Below are positions 1-6,800 of a DNA stretch of 12,508 bases, in pieces. How positions within the stretch are numbered: position 1 is the stretch's first letter; each line of letters starts with the position of its first letter. The stretch is taken from assembly GCA_029864225.1 (NCBI GenBank), contig JAOTTU010000050.1:1-12508 (forward strand). The letters are read 5' to 3'. The stretch is from Gammaproteobacteria bacterium (GTDB lineage: Bacteria > Pseudomonadota > Gammaproteobacteria > UBA9214). The notes beneath the pieces were generated by a model. It was not told the origin of the DNA and searched no databases. It saw only the letters and a list, made by a program, of their open reading frames with translations. A program made the position numbers and the translations under genes.

Positions 1-717
1 GTTGCTCGCATGTACATGCAACGGATGCGGTACACCCAGATCGTGCAGGGCTTGGGTCAGGCATTGCACGATCTGGCGCGGAGTGATGTTGTAATAGGGA
101 CTTTGTTCGTCGATGTCCAGTTTGCGCGCATTAAACTTGAACGCGCTGATGCCGCCAGGATTGACCACCTTGATGCCGATGCACTGGGTAGCCTGCAAGG
201 TCCAGGCTACATAGTCGTTGATCAATGCCTGGTCGGCACCTTCGGCCAACAGGCGTAGCAGGAAGTCGTCATTGCCCAACATGGCATAGCCGCCGGTATC
301 CAGCATCGGTGTATCCGCCATCTCCATATGTGCCTGGCGCGCATTGAGCGGCAGCACTGCCGGTTCAAAGGCTGTGGTATAACCCATTTCTGCATAGCGG
401 TAGCCGGTCAGGAGGGTCGATGGCGTTGCGTTACTGCAGCCGGAGCGGGTCAGGGCACTGCGTTCGACCGGCGCCTGTTGACAGAATTCCGGCATCAGGG
501 TGCGTGCGATATTAACCTTTCCTCCGCCAATATGCGTATGCATGTCGATGGCGCCGGCCATGACAACCATGCCGCGCAGGTCATACTCCACGTCGATATT
601 CGCATCCGTTCCTGGATCATTGGTGATGCGATCGTCGCTGATATAGAGATCGCGGACCTCTCCATCGACGCTGTTGGCTGGATCGTAGACAGTCCCGGCA
701 GTTAGTTTTATTAGCAT
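1..717 (-). CDS. fhcA: Formyltransferase/hydrolase complex subunit A (N-terminal part, cut by window edge)
   Basis: FhcA is the amidohydrolase-fold subunit of the cytoplasmic Fhc complex. It hydrolyses formyl-methylofuran to formate and is homologous to FwdA/FmdA of archaeal formylmethanofuran dehydrogenase. I translated the minus strand from the ATG at 717-715. It stays open for 239 codons to the left edge, so a bit under half of the usual length of about 540 residues is present. Seen: an N-terminal beta-rich segment, then the metal-binding motif DMHTHIGGGKVN, followed by NIARTLMPE and later GGYAMLGNDD and GIKVVNPGGISAFKFN, all typical of FwdA/FhcA. The final visible residues, HPLHVHASN, contain the next conserved histidines. 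An AGGA stretch lies about 6 bases before the start. It follows fhcB after 19 bases, so the two are probably co-transcribed; in known fhcBADC operons fhcD and fhcC come next, here outside the window. Confidence 0.95.
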   Translation of the reverse strand, partial: MLIKLTAGTVYDPANSVDGEVRDLYISDDRITNDPGTDANIDVEYDLRGMVVMAGAIDMHTHIGGGKVNIARTLMPEFCQQAPVERSALTRSGCSNATPSTLLTGYRYAEMGYTTAFEPAVLPLNARQAHMEMADTPMLDTGGYAMLGNDDFLLRLLAEGADQALINDYVAWTLQATQCIGIKVVNPGGISAFKFNARKLDIDEQSPYYNITPRQIVQCLTQALHDLGVPHPLHVHASN

Positions 718-736
718 GATGGTCCTCGAGGAATGA

Positions 737-1996
737 CTATAGTCTTTCAGAAATGGCGTTCAGGACCATGGATACCTCGGGCAGATCCGAATCGCGTACA
801 CTGCACAGCGGTATTGCCACTACAATGTCGCAGCGGTACACATGGCCGGCATGATCAATGCCGGGTGTCGCGACCGGGATAAATACCTCTGGTTCTATCT
901 CGCACTGCATACCGGCACGTCCCAGCACGATGCCGGGCGTATTGCCTGAAGGTGGCGTGCGCTGCGTATCGAAGGCTGAAATCCAGAGCAGAAGATCTGC
1001 CTCATCACTCTCCAGCAGCCGTTCCCAGTTGTACTGGATCGGATCAAAATGCGGGCAGCCGCTCGCGAGGCTGATGCGTGTCGGGAAACCTGCCTGCCAG
1101 GTTGCCACCTGGGAGAACGTGTAATCGCCGTTGTTGCCACCCAAGGGCATGCCAGAACAGCGGGTCGTGATGTTCAAGTCCTTCACCAAGCCGCTGAAGG
1201 CCTGTACTGCCAGTTCCGCGTGCGGGAAATCCAGCTCGTCTGTTGCCCAGGCAATTACGCCATAGTGTGCATCAGCAAGACGTGTCACGATTTCGCGTAG
1301 CTGTGCGACGGGTATGCCGGCAACATTCTCAGCCTGTAGCGGCCGCCCTTGCAGGAGCGCGCGCAACGTCATGGCGATATCGCCCAGCCGATCCGTTGGG
1401 CATGGGATGGACGTAATGTGGGCATCACCGTGCGCGGTTGGCGCGTCTGCGCTGGAACCGATGATAATCAATTCCCGTGCAGATGTGTCCTGACCAAACA
1501 TGGATTCGGCGTTGTTGAAAAAACGTTCATAGAAACGCGGGGCGTGTTTTTCAATGGCGCTACCGAAGATCATCAACAGGTCGACGCGATTGCGAACCAC
1601 ACCCAGTGTCGCGGTCATCCAGCCGCTATCCTGGACCGCCAACAGATTGCGCAGCATAGATTCACTGTTCATGTGATCGAGCACGGCACCTGCGCGGTCT
1701 GCCAAACTCAGCACGGCCCGTGCTCCAGCCACGTCGGTACCGAGTCCGCCGAACAGGGGCAACCGTGCATTACCAAGCAGATCCGCGGCGTGGTCAACGG
1801 CCTCGTTCAGAGAACAGGCATGCCCTTGAATGCGTGGCTGGTGGTTGGAGCCACCGGTAGCCGGAGATTGGCTGAAGCCTCGTTCGCTGAGAGGGCAGCC
1901 ATTGGCCTCCACAGTGAGCCGCTCCGGCTCACTCTTGATGGTCAGATCGTCGCAACACAGTCCACAGAACGGACAGCCGATGTTGTGGCGCAGCAT
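737..1996 (-). CDS. fhcB: Formyltransferase/hydrolase complex subunit B (FwdB-like)
   Basis: This is the Fhc subunit homologous to the tungsten/molybdenum subunit FwdB/FmdB of archaeal formylmethanofuran dehydrogenase. In bacteria Fhc is a hydrolase and this subunit is thought to be structural. I favour the ATG at 1996 (419 residues) because an AGGAGT ribosome site lies 8 bases upstream; the longer start at 2017 (426 residues) has none. Numbering from the longer start, cysteines 15, 18, 22 and 41 form a C-x2-C-x3-C...C pattern that in FwdB binds a [4Fe-4S] cluster. The segment around residues 111-150 (GAVLDHMNSESMLRN, AVQDSGWMTATLG) matches FwdB, but where archaea carry the tungsten-binding Cys or Sec (a CHGPS-type motif) this protein has Ser120-Met-Leu-Arg-Asn. 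That fits loss of formate dehydrogenase activity. The alignment was done from memory of the family. It is the first gene of the minus-strand fhc operon. Confidence 0.94.
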   Translation of the reverse strand: MLRHNIGCPFCGLCCDDLTIKSEPERLTVEANGCPLSERGFSQSPATGGSNHQPRIQGHACSLNEAVDHAADLLGNARLPLFGGLGTDVAGARAVLSLADRAGAVLDHMNSESMLRNLLAVQDSGWMTATLGVVRNRVDLLMIFGSAIEKHAPRFYERFFNNAESMFGQDTSARELIIIGSSADAPTAHGDAHITSIPCPTDRLGDIAMTLRALLQGRPLQAENVAGIPVAQLREIVTRLADAHYGVIAWATDELDFPHAELAVQAFSGLVKDLNITTRCSGMPLGGNNGDYTFSQVATWQAGFPTRISLASGCPHFDPIQYNWERLLESDEADLLLWISAFDTQRTPPSGNTPGIVLGRAGMQCEIEPEVFIPVATPGIDHAGHVYRCDIVVAIPLCSVRDSDLPEVSMVLNAISERL

Positions 1997-2004
1997 GCTT
2001 GTAG

Positions 2005-2010
2005 ACTCCT
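2005..2010 (-). promoter_or_regulatory. Shine-Dalgarno site deciding the fhcB start
   Basis: On the minus strand AGGAGT lies 8 bases before the ATG at 1996. The in-frame ATG at 2017 has no purine-rich site upstream. This argues for the shorter FhcB beginning MLRHNIGCPFCG. Confidence 0.6.
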
Positions 2011-2031
2011 GATTCATCCGGGTTGGCCAGA

Positions 2032-2060
2032 TTTATATTTTGCGGTGCAATGCCTAGGAA
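2032..2060 (-). promoter_or_regulatory. Candidate sigma-70 promoter of fhcB
   Basis: Reading the minus strand, TTCCTA (2060-2055) and TATAAA (2037-2032) are 17 bases apart. The -10 box is close to consensus and the -35 box is weak. Transcription would start near 2025, which leaves a leader long enough for the ribosome site of the 1996 start but only about 8 bases before the 2017 ATG. This is inference from sequence only. Confidence 0.35.
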
Positions 2061-2121
2061 TACTCTGATTATTTCATTATCTGTCATTCCCGCGCGAGGT
2101 ACAGGGACGATGTACACGGAT

Positions 2122-2274
2122 GTACAAGTGCCGTGGAAGGCGGGATGCCGTTAGCGGCCGTGCAAGTGCCGCGGAAGGCAGGATGCCGTTAGCGGCCGTA
2201 CAAGTGCCGCGGAAGGCGGGATACCGTGAGCGGCCATACAAGTAGCGCGAGAGGGTAGGATACCAGAAACGTCC
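2122..2274. repeat. 38-bp tandem repeat array (3 good copies, 1 degenerate)
   Basis: Units start at 2122, 2160, 2198 and 2236. The first three are exactly 38 bases long, begin GTACAAGTGCCG or close variants and end GCGGCC, and differ at only a few positions. The fourth is diverged and one base longer. Because 38 is not a multiple of three, the array does not encode a periodic peptide. It sits inside a region flanked by pieces of a proteobacterial extragenic repeat, so it may be an expanded fragment of such an element. Confidence 0.85.
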
Positions 2275-2280
2275 AAACGT

Positions 2281-2304
2281 GAATCCAGTCGCGGTACTGG
2301 ATTC
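2281..2304. repeat. Hairpin repeat GAATCCAGT...ACTGGATTC
   Basis: A perfect 9-bp inverted repeat (2281-2289 with 2296-2304) surrounds a 6-base loop, CGCGGT. Together with GTCATTCCCGCG at 2083-2094 it resembles the dispersed extragenic palindromes common in beta- and gammaproteobacteria, in which the outer arms carry GTCATTCCCGC and the core carries AATCCAG. Here the element appears degraded and interrupted by the tandem array. Confidence 0.6.
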
Positions 2305-2387
2305 CGGCTCTTCGCTACGGCCATGCTGACCACGCATCAGAGTTTCCCTAAATAAGCCTTTCCTGGAGTACGTGAATACTCGCTCCA

Positions 2388-2417
2388 TTGTCAGTGGCAC
2401 GCTGAACCAACTGTATT
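2388..2417 (+). promoter_or_regulatory. Weak candidate promoter for the mptG-fae operon
   Basis: TTGTCA (2388-2393) and TGTATT (2412-2417) are 18 bases apart on the plus strand. The -35 box is good and the -10 box poor. It would leave a leader of roughly 270 bases that includes the palindrome at 2471-2489. Another TTGTCA at 2570-2575 has no convincing -10 box. Low certainty. Confidence 0.2.
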
Positions 2418-2470
2418 TGTTACCTTCATCATGAAAAGCATAGATCATGCCAAGCAATCGAGTGCCGGTA

Positions 2471-2489
2471 ATGTGTCTCCCGGACACAT
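2471..2489. promoter_or_regulatory. Perfect palindrome, candidate operator
   Basis: ATGTGTC, then TCCCG, then GACACAT: a perfect 7-bp inverted repeat with a 5-base spacer. The 19-bp two-fold symmetry suits a dimeric regulator better than a terminator, as no T-run follows directly. It lies between the divergent fhcB and mptG operons. No regulator gene is visible in the window. Confidence 0.35.
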
Positions 2490-2669
2490 ATCAACGATCA
2501 TGATGGCTCGCTTTTTTCGGTACACTCGGCTATACCTCAGTTTACGTCCCGCTCCGCTACTGCAAACAGTTGTCACGGCAATGGGAAAAATGCGTTACAC
2601 ACTGCCCCAACCTTGTGGCAGTATTTTTGCATGGGTGAGGTAAATACTAGAGAAATACGAGGAAATATC

Positions 2670-2711
2670 ATGTGGCACACCAGTTGCTCAGGAACCAGAG
2701 ATGAATTGTAA
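2670..2711 (+). other. Possible leader mini-ORF coupled to mptG
   Basis: An ATG at 2670 is preceded by CGAGGAAATATC, giving a GAGGA ribosome site about 6 bases upstream. It opens 13 codons (MWHTSCSGTRDEL) ending in TAA at 2709-2711. The frame differs from mptG and runs past the mptG ATG at 2701, so ribosomes ending here would be placed to re-initiate on mptG. It may be a translational coupling peptide or chance; no repeated regulatory codons are seen. Confidence 0.25.
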
Positions 2712-3753
2712 GTATTTCAAGGGAGCAGCGTTTGAATCGGTCCGGGTGGAAGCCCCGGCCCGTCTGCATCTGGGTTTTCTGGATCTCAATGGGAACCTGG
2801 GGCGCTGTTTCGGCAGCCTGGGTCTGACCATCGAGGAGATCGCGACTGAAGTCGAAATTTCAGCGGCCGAGAAGCTGCAGGTCGAGGGGCCTGCTAGCGC
2901 GCGAGTACGGGTGCTCAGCTGTGCTGCCTCCCTTATAGAACAACTCGGTTTACCACCGGGTGCGGCGATTCGGATCAAACGTGTCATCCCGGACCATGTC
3001 GGTTTAGGATCGGGCACGCAATTGTCCCTTGCGGTAGCCGCCGCCATGTCGACTCTGTATGGCCTCGATCTCGGAATACGCCAGATGGCGGGACTGCTGA
3101 ATCGTGGTATGCGTTCCGGCATTGGCATCGGTGCCTTCGATACGGGTGGTTTTCTGGTCGACGGTGGCTGTGGCGAGCGTGATGAGCCGCCGCCGGTGAT
3201 TATGCAGTGTGACTTTCCGGAAGCCTGGCGCCTGCTATTGATTTTCGACCAGCGTGGACCCGGTATCCATGGCGCGCAGGAGGTCTCTGCCTTTCAGACG
3301 CTGCCTCCGTTTCCTGCGCAGGATGCTGCCGATCTGTGTCGTCTGGTGCTGATGCAGGTCTTGCCAGCGCTCGCGGAAGGTGATTGCGAGCGTTTCGGGC
3401 AAGGAATCGGCAGGCTGCAGGAGGTGGTTGGGGATCACTTCGCGCCAGCACAGTCAGGTAGATTTGCAAGTCCGGAGGTCGCGGAAGTACTCGCCTGGCT
3501 GAAGGCGCAAGAGATTTCCGGTATCGGTCAGAGCTCCTGGGGGCCTACCGGATTCGCTATCCTCGACAGTGAGGTACGGGCGAGACACTTACTGCATGCA
3601 GTGCAGCTCCGTTATGCCGATCGGCCCAATCTTTCCTTCGCGGTTATCCGCGCACGCAACCATGGCAGTCGTATCCGGACTCGTAAAAAGGAGCACCGCG
3701 CATTACCCGGTGCATTGCGATACAAGTCCCTGGTTACGGAATCATTTCAATGA
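2701..3753 (+). CDS. mptG: Beta-ribofuranosylaminobenzene 5'-phosphate synthase
   Basis: The enzyme joins PRPP to an aromatic acid (p-aminobenzoate, or 4-hydroxybenzoate in some methanogens) with loss of CO2 and pyrophosphate. This is the committed step that builds the arylamine-ribose part of H4MPT. The 350-residue product has the GHMP-kinase-like fold signature of this family: EAPARLHLGFLDLNG near residues 17-31, the glycine-rich GLGSGTQLSLA at 101-111, and RSGIGIGAFDTGGFLVDGG at 138-156. The length is slightly above the common 320-340 residues because of a basic C-terminal tail. The ATG at 2701 has an AGGA site 6-8 bases upstream. The stop overlaps the mtdB start (ATGA). It is the first gene of the plus-strand operon and corresponds to the gene called orf4 in Methylobacterium extorquens. 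Confidence 0.93.
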   Translation: MNCKYFKGAAFESVRVEAPARLHLGFLDLNGNLGRCFGSLGLTIEEIATEVEISAAEKLQVEGPASARVRVLSCAASLIEQLGLPPGAAIRIKRVIPDHVGLGSGTQLSLAVAAAMSTLYGLDLGIRQMAGLLNRGMRSGIGIGAFDTGGFLVDGGCGERDEPPPVIMQCDFPEAWRLLLIFDQRGPGIHGAQEVSAFQTLPPFPAQDAADLCRLVLMQVLPALAEGDCERFGQGIGRLQEVVGDHFAPAQSGRFASPEVAEVLAWLKAQEISGIGQSSWGPTGFAILDSEVRARHLLHAVQLRYADRPNLSFAVIRARNHGSRIRTRKKEHRALPGALRYKSLVTESFQ

Positions 3754-4649
3754 AAAAGCCCTATATATTACACATGCTTACACCGACCAAGAACGTCAGC
3801 CCGTTCGATGTGAACATGGCCTGCGATGCCGGTTGGAATAGCATCATCCCTTACACGCAGGTCGAACCGGTGGAGGTAACAGCACTGGTACAGGATGCTA
3901 TCTTTTCCCGCGGTCCGAAGGGCGTGCGGCGCACCGGCATATTTATCGGCGGACGCGATATCGATATGGCGATGGATATGTTGCAACTGGCTCGCGATGC
4001 AATGGTGCCGCCATTCGAAGTGTCCGTGTTTGCCGATCCAAGCGGTGCCTTTACGACCGCTGCGGGTTTGGTGGCTTGCGTCGAACGACAGCTGAAAAAG
4101 GTGTATGAGGCAACATTAACGGGTCAACGCGTGCTGGTATTTGGTGGTAGTGGTCCGGTGGGTGCGGCGGCATCGGTGATTGCGGCCCGTGCCGGATCGA
4201 ATGTGTGCATCGTCGGACACAGCGACGACCGGTCTGCGCGCAAGGTGGCTGGGGTCTGCAAGGAGCGCTACGGTGTCGACATCGATGCGGCGGCCGGTGG
4301 TAGCGACGAGTCCAAGAAGGCGCTGCTGACCGAGGCAGATATCGTGTTTGGTGCCACCAAAGCGGGTATACAGATACTGACGTCGGCACATCTACAAGCG
4401 GCTACCCGGTTAAAGGTTGTTGGCGACTTGAATGCTGTGCCACCGCTCGGGATCGAGGGTGTCGAGCTGATGGATGACGGGAAACCGATTCCCGGGCTTG
4501 ATGGTGCGGTGGGTATCGGAGCCCTGGCAATCGGTAATGTCAAATACCAGGTTCAGCAGTCCTTGTTCCAGGATATGCTGGACCCGGATAAACCCCTGTA
4601 TCTGGATTTTCAACATGCTTTCGAAAAGGCGCGTGAGTATGTCGCCTGA
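3750..4649 (+). CDS. mtdB: NAD(P)-dependent methylene-H4MPT dehydrogenase
   Basis: MtdB oxidises methylene-H4MPT to methenyl-H4MPT with NAD or NADP in the cytoplasm, the first oxidation after Fae. The 299-residue protein matches the MtdA/MtdB family. It begins with MKKPYILHMLTPTKNVSPFDVNMACDAG, has a GIFIGGRDIDMAMDML segment near 63-78 in the substrate-binding half, and a Rossmann nucleotide-binding motif, VLVFGGSGPVGAAA, near 128-141. The text around GATKAGIQIL and VVGDLNAVPPLGIEGVEL is also typical. I prefer MtdB over MtdA because of the surrounding H4MPT genes and the length; cofactor preference cannot be read with certainty. It overlaps mptG by four bases and the next gene by eleven. Confidence 0.93.
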   Translation: MKKPYILHMLTPTKNVSPFDVNMACDAGWNSIIPYTQVEPVEVTALVQDAIFSRGPKGVRRTGIFIGGRDIDMAMDMLQLARDAMVPPFEVSVFADPSGAFTTAAGLVACVERQLKKVYEATLTGQRVLVFGGSGPVGAAASVIAARAGSNVCIVGHSDDRSARKVAGVCKERYGVDIDAAAGGSDESKKALLTEADIVFGATKAGIQILTSAHLQAATRLKVVGDLNAVPPLGIEGVELMDDGKPIPGLDGAVGIGALAIGNVKYQVQQSLFQDMLDPDKPLYLDFQHAFEKAREYVA

Positions 4650-5796
4650 CGCCGGACCGGTATTGATCGGAGCCCTTTCGGGCCGGGCGCTGGCAAGCTC
4701 TGCATATACCGCTTCAATGCCGGTGGTGGTGCTGGATGTGTTCGGTGATATGGACATGCGTGTCTGTGCCAGTGACTGGGGCCGGGTTGGCAATGCACAA
4801 GGCGGTATCGATCGGGCCGTTTTGCTTGAGGCGGCGGAGCGTTTGTGTCCACCTGATCGATGTGGCGGACTGGTGTATGGTGCCGGCTTTGAATCCTGTC
4901 CGGATGTGTTGGCCGAGCTGGCCGAAAATCGGGATTTGTTGGGTAACGACCCCCGGGTACTGGACACGATGGGTTCGCCAGAACGCTTCTTCAGTATGTT
5001 GGAACAACTGGGTATTCCTTACCCGGCGATCAGTTACCGACGTCCGGAGAATACCCGCGGCTGGCTCGCCAAACGTGCCGGTGCCAGCGGTGGTGGACAC
5101 ATACGGACACCGCAGCAGATAGCGAATGAATGCGGGTATTACTTTCAGCGCAAGATGCAGGGGCGCATCATGTCGGTTTTGTTCCTTGCCAATGGGCGCG
5201 AGGCGAGCATTGTTGGCATATCTGAGCAGTGGAACGCAGCGGTTTTGAAGGAACATCCCTACAGTTACGGCGGCGCGGTATCCGATCAGGAGGTAAGCCC
5301 GCGGGTACGAGCGGACCTCAGGTACGCAATCAACGCCTGTGTCGAGAAGGTGGGACTGCGTGGCCTGAACAGTATGGATCTGGTGCTTGACGGAGAGGAG
5401 TTTCAGGTGCTTGAAATCAATGCAAGGCCAACGGCAACTGCTGAGTTGTACGAGTCTGAGAGTGCGGAAAGTCTGTTCAAACTGCATATAAAAGCCTGCC
5501 GTGGTAAAGTGCCGCATGATCGCAACCCAACCAGTCGCAGGTATGCACACCTGATGGTCTATGCCGAGCAGGGGCTGAAGGTGCCGCGCGGATTCAGATG
5601 GCCGAACTGGTGTAGCGATCGCCCACCAGCGGAGACCCGTATCGATGCCGGAGAACCGATTTGTTCGGTACATGCCAGTGGTACAGGCTCCCTTGAACTG
5701 CGCGGCTTTCTCGAACGTCGCCGCCGCTTTGTATGCAGAGCGCTGACATCTGAGTTGTCAAAGCCGCACGCGGTTCTGTGTATGGCGGGGGGTTAG
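4639..5796 (+). CDS. ATP-grasp ligase, COG2232-like, H4MPT island
   Basis: This is a putative ATP-dependent carboxylate-amine ligase of unknown substrate, a type regularly found next to H4MPT genes. From the ATG at 4639 it has 385 residues. An N-terminal pre-ATP-grasp domain (about 1-100) is followed by GNDPRVLDTMGSPERFF at 103-118, an ATP-binding lysine segment WLAKRAGASGGGHI at 142-155, the linker YFQRKMQGRIMSVLF at 168-182, and the metal-binding end of the grasp fold, GLNSMDLVL (242-250) with VLEINARPTATAEL (257-270). A C-terminal domain of about 110 residues follows. The open frame continues upstream to 4474, but that part is the mtdB shadow; the 11-base overlap with mtdB favours 4639. 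It stops two bases before mch. A role in H4MPT or methylofuran side-chain synthesis is inferred from context. Confidence 0.85.
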   Translation: MSPDAGPVLIGALSGRALASSAYTASMPVVVLDVFGDMDMRVCASDWGRVGNAQGGIDRAVLLEAAERLCPPDRCGGLVYGAGFESCPDVLAELAENRDLLGNDPRVLDTMGSPERFFSMLEQLGIPYPAISYRRPENTRGWLAKRAGASGGGHIRTPQQIANECGYYFQRKMQGRIMSVLFLANGREASIVGISEQWNAAVLKEHPYSYGGAVSDQEVSPRVRADLRYAINACVEKVGLRGLNSMDLVLDGEEFQVLEINARPTATAELYESESAESLFKLHIKACRGKVPHDRNPTSRRYAHLMVYAEQGLKVPRGFRWPNWCSDRPPAETRIDAGEPICSVHASGTGSLELRGFLERRRRFVCRALTSELSKPHAVLCMAGG

Positions 5797-5798
5797 GC

Positions 5799-6800
5799 AT
5801 GTCAGCTGTAAGCTCTCAAATTGAAAACTTGAGCCGTCCGAGTGTAAACCAGTCCGCACTGGTGTTGCTGGCTGCCTTGCGTGCCGATGCCGCACGCCTG
5901 CGCGTGGTCGAGGAGCGATTGCCAAATGGCTGCTGTGTGATTGATGCCGGTATCGACGTGTGCGGCGGTATCGAAGCCGGCCGGCGTATCGCCGAAATTT
6001 GTATGGGCGGACTTGGTCAAATCAGCTTCAATAGCGATGGAAACATTGCTCATTGGCCTTTAAGTGTGAATGTCCACAGCAGTAATCCCGTGATCGCCTG
6101 CCTGGGCAGTCAGTACGCGGGCTGGAGCCTGTCCCACGGTGAGGGCAAAAAGGCGTTTCATGCGCTCGGCTCAGGTCCGGGGCGCGCCCTGGCGGGTAAG
6201 GAAGAATTATTTGATGAATTGCATTACCGGGATGGAGGAGAGGCCACCTGCCTGGTATTGGAGGTTGACCGGCGCCCACCCCTGGAAGTGACAGAAAAGA
6301 TTGCGCATGACTGTGATATCGATGTAAGTCAGTTGACCCTGATCCTGACGCCGACCCGAAGCCTTGCAGGTACCACGCAGGTTGTTGCCCGGGTGCTGGA
6401 AGTCGCGATGCATAAGGCGCACAGCATTGGATTTCCACTGCATCATATTGTCGATGGCGCAGGCAGCGCACCTTTGCCTCCTCCCGCTCCCGACTTTGTC
6501 ACCGGTATGGGTCGTACCAACGACGCGATTCTCTACGGTGGTCATGTGCAGCTGTACGTGAACGGTGCCAGTGATGATGCTCGTGATCTGGCCGAACGTC
6601 TGCCGAGTAGCGCCTCTCGCGACTACGGCAGGCCCTTTGCGGAGGTATTCAAGGACTATAAGTATGACTTTTTCGAGATCGATCCGCTGTTGTTTAGCCC
6701 GGCCCGGGTAATCGTGTCCTGTCTCGAGAGCGGCGACAGTTTTCATGCCGGTGCACTTGATACTGATGTGCTCGAGCAATCATTTGGTGGAGTTCAGTGA
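5799..6800 (+). CDS. mch: Methenyl-H4MPT cyclohydrolase
   Basis: Mch hydrolyses methenyl-H4MPT to formyl-H4MPT, the step between MtdB and the Fhc complex. The 333-residue protein is close to the usual length of about 320. It shows VIDAGIDVCGGIEAGRRIAEICMGGLG near 48-73, NPVIACLGSQYAGWSL, ALGSGPGRALAGKEELFDEL and near the C-terminus FFEIDPLLFSPARVIV, all strongly conserved in bacterial and archaeal Mch. I chose the ATG at 5799, which has a G-run about 6 bases upstream and follows the previous stop by two bases. A GTG at 5778 would add seven residues and overlap the upstream gene. The stop overlaps the next GTG start (GTGA). Confidence 0.95.
   Translation: MSAVSSQIENLSRPSVNQSALVLLAALRADAARLRVVEERLPNGCCVIDAGIDVCGGIEAGRRIAEICMGGLGQISFNSDGNIAHWPLSVNVHSSNPVIACLGSQYAGWSLSHGEGKKAFHALGSGPGRALAGKEELFDELHYRDGGEATCLVLEVDRRPPLEVTEKIAHDCDIDVSQLTLILTPTRSLAGTTQVVARVLEVAMHKAHSIGFPLHHIVDGAGSAPLPPPAPDFVTGMGRTNDAILYGGHVQLYVNGASDDARDLAERLPSSASRDYGRPFAEVFKDYKYDFFEIDPLLFSPARVIVSCLESGDSFHAGALDTDVLEQSFGGVQ

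Larger units (their letters stand above)
2018..2700. other. Divergent intergenic region between fhcB and mptG
   Basis: About 680 bases separate the two divergent operons. The left part (2083-2304) is repeat-derived: a GTCATTCCCGCG start at 2083-2094, a 38-bp tandem array at 2122-2274 and a hairpin at 2281-2304. The right part (about 2380-2700) should hold the promoter and control sites of the mptG-fae operon, including a perfect palindrome at 2471-2489. Open frames across it (for example 2077-2487 minus and 2431-2643 plus) have no recognisable protein character; the minus-strand frame is a translation of the tandem repeats. I see no tRNA or known riboswitch. Confidence 0.6.

Noticed and set aside
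10..705. Plus-strand ORFs of 82 and 125 codons
   Set aside because: They lie opposite the continuous fhcA reading frame with its HTHIGGGKVN motif.
1349..2068. 239-codon plus-strand ORF
   Set aside because: It is antisense to fhcB, whose FwdB-type cysteine motif and family text are unmistakable.
2122..2274. CRISPR array
   Set aside because: The 38-bp units abut directly with no unique spacers and there are no cas genes, so this is a simple tandem repeat.
2077..2487. 136-codon ORF on the minus strand upstream of fhcB
   Set aside because: It is mostly a translation of the 38-bp tandem repeats and the hairpin element, with repeated LPRHLY/LTASRLP text and no family resemblance.
2431..2643. 70-codon plus-strand ORF before mptG
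   Set aside because: No clear ribosome site and no protein-like pattern; it covers the palindrome and probable promoter region.
2018..2700. Insertion sequence in the intergenic gap
   Set aside because: No transposase text in any frame and no terminal inverted repeats with a target duplication; only small extragenic repeats are seen.
4714..5673. 319-codon minus-strand ORF
   Set aside because: It lies opposite the ATP-grasp gene, whose motifs are clear; the antisense frame has no recognisable motif.
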